Below are positions 27,047 through 34,576 of a stretch of 64,000 nt of DNA, piece after piece. Below the pieces are notes generated by a model, which was not told the origin of the DNA, made no database searches, and saw only the letters and a list, made by a program, of their open reading frames with translations. Positions within the stretch are counted from its first letter, which is position 1, and each line of letters begins with the position of its first letter. The translations under genes and the position numbers were made by a program. The stretch lies in NCBI GenBank assembly GCA_017556805.1, contig JAFYMC010000028.1:1-64000 (forward strand), read 5' to 3'. Source of the stretch: Lachnospiraceae bacterium. GTDB lineage: Bacteria > Bacillota > Clostridia > Lachnospirales > Lachnospiraceae.

Positions 27047-27457
27047 TCATTTCCCTCTGTCCAGGAAACGAATCTGCGGTCCTGCCTTCGTTGCAAGTTT
27101 CGGTTCCGCATCAAGCTTCGGGCGGGAATATGCCGAAAAATCGTTGATATACTTGGCCTTACAGGTATCACAGAACCGGCCGGTACGAATCATCTTGCCG
27201 CAGCCTTCGCACTCCAAGCCCACCTGAGCCTCTTCACTAAACGCCAGACGCTCTTCACGAATCCAACGCTTAATCTGAGCTATGGTAACATCATTTTCTT
27301 CCGCCACCTCCTGCATACCTGCGCGCGGATGTTCATACACGTAGTCACGTACCTCGTCAAACTTCACATCCAGCGCCTTAATACACTCCGGACAAAGCGG
27401 CTGTCCGCCAATATAGTTAAACAAACGGCTACATCCTTTACAATTTCGTACATCCAT
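27047..27457 (-). CDS. YvyF-like flagellar operon protein (TIGR03826 type)
   Basis: 136 residues with two zinc-ribbon-like Cys pairs at the N-terminus (CKGC...CPEC) and two later (CEGC...CDTC), separated by a helix-turn-helix-like segment (MQEVAEENDVTIAQIKRWIREERL). This matches the family annotated as flagellar operon protein YvyF in Bacilli. There too it lies directly downstream of comF, supporting the call. It could be a DNA-binding flagellar regulator (inference). The comF gene ends 26 bp upstream. Confidence 0.82.
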   Translation of the reverse strand: MDVRNCKGCSRLFNYIGGQPLCPECIKALDVKFDEVRDYVYEHPRAGMQEVAEENDVTIAQIKRWIREERLAFSEEAQVGLECEGCGKMIRTGRFCDTCKAKYINDFSAYSRPKLDAEPKLATKAGPQIRFLDRGK

Positions 27458-27483
27458 GACATCTTCCTCCTCTTTTTTACAAT

Positions 27484-28191
27484 CTATTCGCTACCGATAC
27501 AAACACAAATTCCGTATACAGCTGAAATCCCGTGAGCCATCAGCACCTCCGTACAAGCCTCCATCGTCGCTCCTGTGGTAAAAATATCATCCACCAGTGC
27601 CACTACCCCCGACAATCCCTCTAGGTGCTTGGCTTCCCTTTCGTCCCATGCCAGCGAAGCCGCCAGATTCTGTTTCCGTTCCTTTGGCGATAAGCCGCTC
27701 TGGGGCCTTGTATTCTTCACACGTTTTATCAGCCGAACCGAGGACATTCCCAGTTCCTTTGCCAGTCCGTCCGCCAGAAGCTCTGCCTGATTAAACCCAC
27801 GATACCGACGTCGCTTAACCGAAATCGGAACCGGGACCAGCGCGGTCACTCCGGCACGATGTAACTGTTTCCCAAAGCACTGCTTCATATGCTGTATATA
27901 AAACTCTGCGTACTCTTTCCGTCCGTTATACTTAAAATCCGCGATGGAACGCTTCATGCGCTTGTCATACTGCCATACCGCAAAGTTCCGTACAAACGAC
28001 ATGCGTTGCGTTTCACACCTGCCGCAATACTCCTTGGTCTCGTCCGATATTTCCCTGCCGCAGCAAAGACAAACCGGTGATTTCACATACCGGAGTTTCC
28101 CCGCACAGTCGGGACACGTACTGCTTTCCCACGGAATCCGTAAATCCCCGCAAACCGGACACCTGGGCGGAAATATACAACGTAATATCAA
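27484..28191 (-). CDS. comFC: ComF-family phosphoribosyltransferase-like protein
   Basis: About 235 residues: a double zinc ribbon (CPVCGDL...CPDC; CLCCGRE...CGRC) followed by a type I phosphoribosyltransferase fold with the PRPP-loop motif VVALVDDIFTTGATMEACT. ComFC supports natural DNA uptake in competent bacteria; the family is also widespread in non-competent ones. Start uncertain: the TTG at 28189-28191 has only two bases between it and a GGGGGG tract. A strong GGAGG at about 28220 sits eight bases before an in-frame CTG near 28205. Confidence 0.87.
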   Translation of the reverse strand: MILRCIFPPRCPVCGDLRIPWESSTCPDCAGKLRYVKSPVCLCCGREISDETKEYCGRCETQRMSFVRNFAVWQYDKRMKRSIADFKYNGRKEYAEFYIQHMKQCFGKQLHRAGVTALVPVPISVKRRRYRGFNQAELLADGLAKELGMSSVRLIKRVKNTRPQSGLSPKERKQNLAASLAWDEREAKHLEGLSGVVALVDDIFTTGATMEACTEVLMAHGISAVYGICVCIGSE

Positions 28192-28298
28192 TTCCCCCCT
28201 GTTACTTTCGTTCAGACTCCCATCCTCCTTTTCTTCTTTTCTCTATTTTATAATATTTTGGACGTAAATACAATAGTTTTCTGACAAAATTACGAAAT

Positions 28299-30518
28299 TT
28301 ACGGCGCCATTTCCTCTAAATGACGTCCCAGACCCGAATAGCGTTTCATCTCGTCTGTATTCTCTATCATGGCCCATACCGTAGCCGCATTGCCCACAAT
28401 CATAACACACTGCTTTGCTCTTGTTACTGCAGTATATAACAAATTTCGGTTCATCAAAAGCCGCGGTCCGGAGAGTAGCGGTAATACCACCGCCGGATAT
28501 TCGCTTCCCTGAGACTTATGAATGGTTGCCGCATAGGCCAGTTCCAGCTCATCCAGCTGAGAAAACGGGTACTCCGCGATACGGCCTTCGTCAAAGCATA
28601 CACTGAGCCGCTCCGAAAAGAAATTTATCTCTGTAATCGTTCCGCAGTCTCCGTTAAACACACCGGTACCGGACTCCATCGGGATCCCGTAACGACTGCG
28701 AATCTCCCATTCTGTCTGATAGTTATTCTTAATCTGCATGACCTTGTCGCCCTCGCGAAAGACACCCTTGCTATGCTCTTTCTCCTTTTTTCCCGGGTCC
28801 GCCGGATTAAGATGCTCCTGCAACAATACGTTCAGTCGCTCCACCCCCAGCTCACCCTTTCGCATCGGTGTCAGCACCTGAATTTCCTGCGGTTTTACCT
28901 TCAAATGCTTCGGAAGCTTCTCCTTCACCAGATATAAGATCGACTGCTGGATTACCGCCAAATCCTCTCTCTGCAAAAAGAAAAAATCCTTGCTCTTATT
29001 ATCCAGACGAATCTCTTCCCCTGCATGGATTTTATGGGCATTGGTTACAATATCACTCTCCTGCGCCTGCCGGAAAATCTTATCCAGTGTCACCACGGAA
29101 AAACATCCGGAATCAATGATGTCCCTCAGTACATTTCCCGGTCCCACACTCGGAAGCTGGTTTACGTCACCCACCAGCACCAGTCTGGTCCCGATAGGAA
29201 TGGCTTTCAATAACGCATGCATCAGGTAAATATCTACCATGGACATCTCATCGATAATAATCAAATCACACTCTAGCGGATTCTCTTCGTTCCGCTCAAA
29301 GCTCATGCGATTCCCCATGCCCTCCGATACCTTAAGCTCCAACAACCGATGAATTGTCCTGGCCTCTCGTCCCGTGGTCTCCGTCATACGCTTTGCCGCC
29401 CGCCCCGTCGGTGCCGCCAGCAAAATATCCAGACCTTCCTTTTCAAAAAAATCCAGCATCGTACGAATCGTGGTCGTTTTACCGGTACCCGGACCGCCGG
29501 TCAATACAAACACACCATGCCGGGCCGTTTCAAATACCGCTCTTTGCTGCAGCTCGTCCAGTTCGATTTCCTCACGCCGCTCCAATGCAACCAGTCTGGT
29601 TTCCAGAACGGAATCCGGCAACTCATAAAAAACATTTAAATCCAACAGCATCCGGGCTGTATTTAGCTCCGTATAATAGGCGGTGGAACCGTACAACAGA
29701 CGGTCGCCGTCCACATCCTTTACAATCAGCTTTTTTTCCAGTTGTAACATATCAATCTGACGTTTTACCGTTTCCCGGCCCAGTTCCAACAATTCACAGG
29801 TCTGTACCAGCACTTCTTCCTCCGGCAAATAAACATGACCGTTGCTCCCCGCCTGGGTCAATACATAAAAAACCGCCGCCTGTACCCGGTATTCCGAATC
29901 ACTGCGGAGTCCCACTTTCGTAGCAATCTCGTCCGCAATCCGGAAGCCGATACCGTCGATATCCTCTGCCAGACGGTAAGGGTTCTCCGTCAACACCACT
30001 TCCATCTGACTTTTGTAACGCTCGTATATCTTTACCGCCAAAGTATTGGAAATGCCGTACTGCTGTAAAAACAACATAGCATGACGCAGTTCTCTTTTTT
30101 CCACAAACTGCTCGTAAATAGCATGGGCCGACTTTTCGCTGATGCCCGACACCTCCGCAAGACGCTCCGGTTCCTCCTCCATTATCCGGAAGGTATCTTC
30201 TTTAAATCGGCGAACAATACGCGCCGCCAGCTTGGCTCCTACACCCTTAATTGCACCCGAGGCCAGATATCGCTCCATAGCCACCGCATTTTCCGGCTCC
30301 TGTACCTCATACTGCTCCATCAGAAACTGTTCCCCATACACGTTATGTACCGTATAGGTTCCGGTCACGGAAAGCAAATCCCCCTCACTGACCGCAGAAA
30401 AACAGCCGACGCACACTACATCATCCTCGTCGGTCTCCAATGTCAATATGGTATATCCGTTTTTCTCGTTGCGATACTTTATGTGGGTCACATACCCTTT
30501 GATGCTTTCCATTTCCAT
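28299..30518 (-). CDS. recD2: RecD2-type ATP-dependent 5'-3' DNA helicase
   Basis: Superfamily 1B helicase of 739 residues, of the RecD2 type that works without RecBC. An N-terminal OB-like domain comes first, then helix-hairpin-helix repeats (SGAIKGVGAKLAARIV; VSGISEKSAHAIYEQF; IDGIGFRIADEIA). Walker A GGPGTGKTTT is at about residues 338-347, Walker B is DLIIIDEMSMVD, and QLPSVGPGN and the C-terminal ATIHKSQGSEYPAVVLP and LLYTAVTRAK motifs follow. GGAGCAAC precedes the ATG. No other repair gene is adjacent. Confidence 0.95.
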   Translation of the reverse strand: MEMESIKGYVTHIKYRNEKNGYTILTLETDEDDVVCVGCFSAVSEGDLLSVTGTYTVHNVYGEQFLMEQYEVQEPENAVAMERYLASGAIKGVGAKLAARIVRRFKEDTFRIMEEEPERLAEVSGISEKSAHAIYEQFVEKRELRHAMLFLQQYGISNTLAVKIYERYKSQMEVVLTENPYRLAEDIDGIGFRIADEIATKVGLRSDSEYRVQAAVFYVLTQAGSNGHVYLPEEEVLVQTCELLELGRETVKRQIDMLQLEKKLIVKDVDGDRLLYGSTAYYTELNTARMLLDLNVFYELPDSVLETRLVALERREEIELDELQQRAVFETARHGVFVLTGGPGTGKTTTIRTMLDFFEKEGLDILLAAPTGRAAKRMTETTGREARTIHRLLELKVSEGMGNRMSFERNEENPLECDLIIIDEMSMVDIYLMHALLKAIPIGTRLVLVGDVNQLPSVGPGNVLRDIIDSGCFSVVTLDKIFRQAQESDIVTNAHKIHAGEEIRLDNKSKDFFFLQREDLAVIQQSILYLVKEKLPKHLKVKPQEIQVLTPMRKGELGVERLNVLLQEHLNPADPGKKEKEHSKGVFREGDKVMQIKNNYQTEWEIRSRYGIPMESGTGVFNGDCGTITEINFFSERLSVCFDEGRIAEYPFSQLDELELAYAATIHKSQGSEYPAVVLPLLSGPRLLMNRNLLYTAVTRAKQCVMIVGNAATVWAMIENTDEMKRYSGLGRHLEEMAP

Positions 30519-30592
30519 AGTTGCTCCTTATACCAAACACCGCTTGCTGAAATAACATTAATCTCCGTTTCGGAAGATTCTATGATTTTCTG

Positions 30593-30626
30593 AAAAAAGG
30601 CGCTACGAGCTTCTGCCCGTAACGCC
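30593..30626 (-). terminator. Terminator of the mbl-flagellar rod operon
   Basis: Minus strand: a 12-bp stem with two G-U pairs (30615-30626 with 30599-30610, 4-nt loop), followed by six T residues (30593-30598). Confidence 0.92.
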
Positions 30627-30652
30627 CGTACTGCCTGCTTACATATTATATT

Positions 30653-31081
30653 CTACTCTGCCTCTTCCTTCTTTTCGGAAGCAAGTGCCGCTGCCGCACC
30701 GGCTGCTTCACTTGTCGCCTGCAGACCGGCCTGTACCGGAGATACGGTATTGCGCTTCATGGACTCGTACAACTGCTGCGCCAGGCCCAGTTCACCGTTT
30801 TGTGCAATCGTATTTGCATACTCCTGATACATCATATCACCGAAATAATTTAAGTAATCGCTTTCCTCTTCTTCGCTGTCCGTCATAGCATCCTTCATCC
30901 GGTCAAACACCTGCTCCACCAGATAGGCCTCGAACTCCTTGCATACCTCCATCAACTCCTCATCCGTTGCAGACTCCTTGTTGATGCCGGAAAGCTTATT
31001 CTGAAGACCAACCGCCTTTGTGTCGTTCTTGCTGTTTTGCATTTGTGTAAAAAGAAGCTCACTGCTTAATCCGATACTCAT
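30653..31081 (-). CDS. Flagellar rod-binding protein (FlgJ N-terminal type)
   Basis: 142 residues. The central part (EELMEVCKEFEAYLVEQVFDRMKDAM and YQEYANTIAQNGELGLAQQLYESM) matches the rod-binding domain of FlgJ. The peptidoglycan-hydrolase half of proteobacterial FlgJ is absent, as is usual in Firmicutes. The tail is Ala/Glu-rich. The start at 31079-31081 follows GGAGGAAGC; a longer frame starting at 31111 has no better RBS. It follows flgG by 51 bp and ends the operon. Confidence 0.88.
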   Translation of the reverse strand: MSIGLSSELLFTQMQNSKNDTKAVGLQNKLSGINKESATDEELMEVCKEFEAYLVEQVFDRMKDAMTDSEEEESDYLNYFGDMMYQEYANTIAQNGELGLAQQLYESMKRNTVSPVQAGLQATSEAAGAAAALASEKKEEAE

Positions 31082-31131
31082 GCTTCCTCCTATCGTAAGA
31101 CTATGTAACACCTACATAATCACTCTGTCTG

Positions 31132-31980
31132 CTAGCCTCTCAGGTTATTTGCCTGCTGTAACATCTGATCGGAAGCGGTAATCACCTTAGAATTCATTTC
31201 GTAGGCACGCTGTGCCACAATCAAATTTACTATCTCGTCTACCGTCTGCACATTGGAAGCCTCCAAATAACCGGATCGAATGGTGCTGCGCTTTAACGCC
31301 TCATCCTCCACCTCCATACGCGGTTCACCGGAAGCCATGGACTGCTGATACATACTGCCGGACACCTTAAGTAAGCCGGACGGATTGTTAAACTGTACAA
31401 TTGCCAACTGGGCACGTTCCACATGCTCCGTATTATACTTAGTGGAACCGTCCGCTGCCGTATACGGCACATCAACCGCTTCAATCAACTTACCGTCCAC
31501 ATCAACGGAAAGCTTGGAAGCATCCGTGGTGGCCGGAAGCACAATCGGTGTCCCCGTGGTATCCAAAAGCGGATAGCCCTCGGAATTCGTCAACGCCAAC
31601 CCGTCGGTAGCAATAGCAAATACCAAAGAACCGTTACGAGTATACGCCGTCTCACCGTTCGGAGTCTGTACAGAGAAAAATCCCTCGCCATCAATGGCCA
31701 AATCTGTCGGATTCTCCGTAGCGGTCAGATTGCCCTGGGTAAAACGTGAGGTAATGGCACCGGTACGTACACCGGAGCCCACCTGGCCGATGACCGGCTT
31801 CGGATCCCCGTTATGGTCCGTGGTCTCCGTCTGAAGCTTTTGGTATAAAAGCGAACGGAACTCCACGGTCTCCTTCTTATAGCCAACAGTATTCACATTG
31901 GCAAGGTTATTTGAAATCGTATCTACATTGGTCTGCTGTGCAATCATTCCCGATGCACCGGTCCACAAAGATCTTAACAT
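31132..31980 (-). CDS. Flagellar hook-basal body rod protein, FlgG/FlhP type
   Basis: 282 residues. The N-terminal rod signature SLWTGASGMIAQQTNVDTISNNLANVNTVGYKK and the C-terminal coiled-coil segment NVQTVDEIVNLIVAQRAYEMNSKVITASDQML are the conserved ends that form the D0 domain of axial proteins. It forms the distal rod outside the membrane, exported through the flagellar type III apparatus without a signal peptide. It lies 20 bp after the FlgF-like gene, an order equivalent to flhO-flhP of B. subtilis. Confidence 0.93.
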   Translation of the reverse strand: MLRSLWTGASGMIAQQTNVDTISNNLANVNTVGYKKETVEFRSLLYQKLQTETTDHNGDPKPVIGQVGSGVRTGAITSRFTQGNLTATENPTDLAIDGEGFFSVQTPNGETAYTRNGSLVFAIATDGLALTNSEGYPLLDTTGTPIVLPATTDASKLSVDVDGKLIEAVDVPYTAADGSTKYNTEHVERAQLAIVQFNNPSGLLKVSGSMYQQSMASGEPRMEVEDEALKRSTIRSGYLEASNVQTVDEIVNLIVAQRAYEMNSKVITASDQMLQQANNLRG

Positions 31981-32000
31981 AACGTCACCTCTTTCTTACA

Positions 32001-32777
32001 CTATACGCGTCCAATAGAGTTTGCGGAATTCTCCAACGTCTGGTCAACAGACTGGATGACCTTCTGGTTTGCCTCGTAGGCTCTGGTAATGGCAATCATA
32101 TTCACCATCTCGCTCACTACGTTTACATTGGACTGCTCGGTATAGCCCTGACGAATCAAGCCCGTGGCATCCTTTTCCACAGCGCCGTCTACCGGCTCAT
32201 ACATCACATCGCCGAACTTCTTCAGATAATTATAATCTTCAAAGTCGAACAAGTTAATCTTGTCTACATACTCACCGTCGGCATAAATACTGCCGTCGAT
32301 ATCCACTAAAATCTCTCCCGCGTCTGTCGGCACCAACACATCTCCGGACTCCCCCTGCAGGTGATTTCCCTCGGAATTTACCACATACCCGTCACTGGTC
32401 ATATGGAATCCGCCCGCACGGGTATACCGCATATGGGTATCGCCGTTCCGGTCCGTCACTGCCACTTGGAAGAATCCTTCTCCGTCAAGTGCCAGATCAA
32501 ATGTATTACCGGTCTCTCGTAAAGAACCGCCGGAATAATCCGTATACACCTCGCCGATTTTCACACCGAGGCTCATACTACCGATAATACGGTCGCCCGT
32601 AATCGGCTCGGACCGGTCCTTAATCTTAATGGACAACTGCTCGTCAAAAGACTGAGAGGTTACACCTTCCTTTTTGTAGCCTACTGTTGCCGAGTTTGCC
32701 AAGTTATTCGAGATAACATCCAGACGCTTCTGTTCGTTTGCCATGCCTGTCCATGCTGTATATAATCCTCGAACCAC
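32001..32777 (-). CDS. Flagellar hook-basal body rod protein, FlgF/FlhO type
   Basis: 258 residues with the same family ends: GLYTAWTGMANEQKRLDVISNNLANSATVGYKKEG and NVVSEMVNMIAITRAYEANQKVIQSVDQTL. By order (mbl, this, FlgG-like) it is the FlhO/FlgF equivalent of the rod. The start is a GTG at 32775-32777 with AAAGGAG six bases before. It follows the MreB/Mbl gene by 68 bp. Confidence 0.92.
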   Translation of the reverse strand: MVRGLYTAWTGMANEQKRLDVISNNLANSATVGYKKEGVTSQSFDEQLSIKIKDRSEPITGDRIIGSMSLGVKIGEVYTDYSGGSLRETGNTFDLALDGEGFFQVAVTDRNGDTHMRYTRAGGFHMTSDGYVVNSEGNHLQGESGDVLVPTDAGEILVDIDGSIYADGEYVDKINLFDFEDYNYLKKFGDVMYEPVDGAVEKDATGLIRQGYTEQSNVNVVSEMVNMIAITRAYEANQKVIQSVDQTLENSANSIGRV

Positions 32778-32845
32778 TTTTTTCTCCTTTCTGTAAAAAG
32801 CTCTATCTCGCCTCCATGCAGGTTACGGACAGCATCATTGCTGTC

Positions 32846-33835
32846 TTAGTCACGCTTGCCGCTTAACAATTCCACATATCTTCCGGTACCGATGGCAACT
32901 GCGGTCATCGGATCTTCCGCCGTCATGGTCGGAATACCGGTCTTCTCCTCGATTAACTCTTCCAAACCGTATAATAAGCTACCGCCGCCGGTTAATACAA
33001 TACCGCGCTCTGCGATATCCGCAGCCAGCTCCGGCGGAGTCTTCTCCAGTACGGAATGTACCGCCTCTACGATCTGGGATGTGGTCTCACGAAGAGCTTC
33101 TTCCGTCTCCTCGGAGGTTACGGAAATGGTCTTCGGAAGGCCGGAAACAAGGTTACGTCCCTTTACGTCGATGGAAACAGACTCCGGACGACGATATGCG
33201 GAACCGATACGAATCTTAATGTCCTCTGCGGTTCTTTCACCGATCAAAAGACTGTTCTTTTTCTTCATGTAACGAACGATTGCTTCATCGAAGTCATCGC
33301 CCGCAATCTTAATGGAGGTACTAACTACCGTACCGCCCAAGGAAATCACCGCAATATCCGTGGTGCCACCACCGATATCCACCACCATGTTACCGCATGG
33401 TCTGGAAATATCGATACCCGCACCGATAGCTGCCGCAATCGGCTCCTCGATAATCGCAACTTCCTTTGCACCTGCCTGTAAGGTAGCATCCTCTACTGCC
33501 TTCTTCTCTACCTCGGTAACTCCGCTCGGTACACATACGCTGACACGTCTGCCGCGGAAACGGCGCTTACCTACCGCCTTCTGTAAGAAGTACTTTAACA
33601 TCTTCTCCGTAACGGTATAGTCGGAAATAACTCCGGCACGAAGCGGACGCACCGCAACAATATTCCCCGGTGTACGGCCAAGCATAAGTCTTGCCTCTTC
33701 ACCGATTGCTTTAATCTTGTTCAAATCGCGGTCAAACGCCACTACGGACGGCTCCTTTAATACCACACCCTTGCCTTTTATATATACAAGAACACTTGCG
33801 GTTCCGAGATCAATTCCGATATCACTGCCTAACAT
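32846..33835 (-). CDS. mbl: MreB/Mbl actin-like cell-shape protein
   Basis: 329-residue bacterial actin that guides lateral wall synthesis from the inner face of the membrane. Phosphate 1 motif GIDLGTASVLVY is at the N-terminus; phosphate 2 GNMVVDIGGGTTDIAVISLGG and adenosine motif GIVLTGGGSLLYGL follow. The link to flhO/flhP points to Mbl rather than MreB, since mreB normally precedes mreCD. GGAGA precedes the ATG. First gene of a four-gene operon. Confidence 0.93.
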   Translation of the reverse strand: MLGSDIGIDLGTASVLVYIKGKGVVLKEPSVVAFDRDLNKIKAIGEEARLMLGRTPGNIVAVRPLRAGVISDYTVTEKMLKYFLQKAVGKRRFRGRRVSVCVPSGVTEVEKKAVEDATLQAGAKEVAIIEEPIAAAIGAGIDISRPCGNMVVDIGGGTTDIAVISLGGTVVSTSIKIAGDDFDEAIVRYMKKKNSLLIGERTAEDIKIRIGSAYRRPESVSIDVKGRNLVSGLPKTISVTSEETEEALRETTSQIVEAVHSVLEKTPPELAADIAERGIVLTGGGSLLYGLEELIEEKTGIPTMTAEDPMTAVAIGTGRYVELLSGKRD

Positions 33836-33883
33836 TTTCCCATTCTCCTTTCATATGTGAGTGCTGTTACAGCCTCCGTATCT

Positions 33884-33912
33884 ATTATATACATATTTGG
33901 GAGATTTTTCAA
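33884..33912 (-). promoter_or_regulatory. Promoter of the mbl-flagellar rod operon
   Basis: Minus strand: -35 TTGAAA (33907-33912), 17-bp spacer, -10 TATAAT (33884-33889). Confidence 0.8.
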
Positions 33913-34032
33913 AGCCTTTTTTAAAGAATATGATATTTTTTTACGTTATTTATTATATCGGCCTAAAATCCTCGTTTCTTCACTGTTTCTTCGACTATTT
34001 TTTACATAGGATTCCGTTTTTTCCCTATTGTT

Positions 34033-34061
34033 TTGACAAGCCTTACGGTCTATGTTACACT
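34033..34061 (+). promoter_or_regulatory. Promoter of the 163-residue membrane protein gene
   Basis: -35 TTGACA (34033-34038), 17-bp spacer, -10 TACACT (34056-34061). The predicted transcript start is about 20 bases before the start codon's RBS. Confidence 0.8.
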
Positions 34062-34084
34062 GATAGGGAAAAGGAGGTACTATC

Positions 34085-34576
34085 ATGACACATTCCGAAC
34101 AAAACGATACCGCATCCGCACAGCGCGACCGGCTTTTTACGCTTTGCCGGTTTCTCGGCATACGTCTTTCCTACCGTATCATGCTCCTTCTTTTATCCGG
34201 CACAGGTCTGCTTCTTACCGTACTCGAAAAATCTCAGTTTGCCCCATACGGCATCGCACTGATTTGCCTTTTGCTTCCGGTATTTTTAAGCGGCGCCGAA
34301 AAAGAGCCGAAAGAAAAGGAGAACAGTGACCTTGCGCTGTCTGCATTATTCAAGCGCTACCACTATTCTCCCGTTATGTATGTTTCTTATCGCATCACCT
34401 ATATTCTGTGTATGCTTCTGCTCCTTATCTGGCATCTGACACAAGCGACACCGCTTACACTGTTCGGCGTATCCGTTCCGCTCCTTTACTTGGCTTTGGG
34501 ACTGGCACTTTCCGTCGTTCTCGGCCGTGTACTGTTTTTCTTATTCCATCGCAGACTGATGAACGGCATTCTATAA
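34085..34576 (+). CDS. Small polytopic membrane protein, unknown
   Basis: 163 residues with four likely transmembrane segments (about 31-45, 55-70, 105-120 and 127-153), a hydrophilic charged loop between the second and third (EKEPKEKENSD), and a basic C-terminus. I do not recognise a family. GGAGG precedes the ATG at 34085. It has its own promoter. Its stop overlaps the end of the GGDEF/EAL gene by six bases, tail to tail. Confidence 0.7.
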   Translation: MTHSEQNDTASAQRDRLFTLCRFLGIRLSYRIMLLLLSGTGLLLTVLEKSQFAPYGIALICLLLPVFLSGAEKEPKEKENSDLALSALFKRYHYSPVMYVSYRITYILCMLLLLIWHLTQATPLTLFGVSVPLLYLALGLALSVVLGRVLFFLFHRRLMNGIL

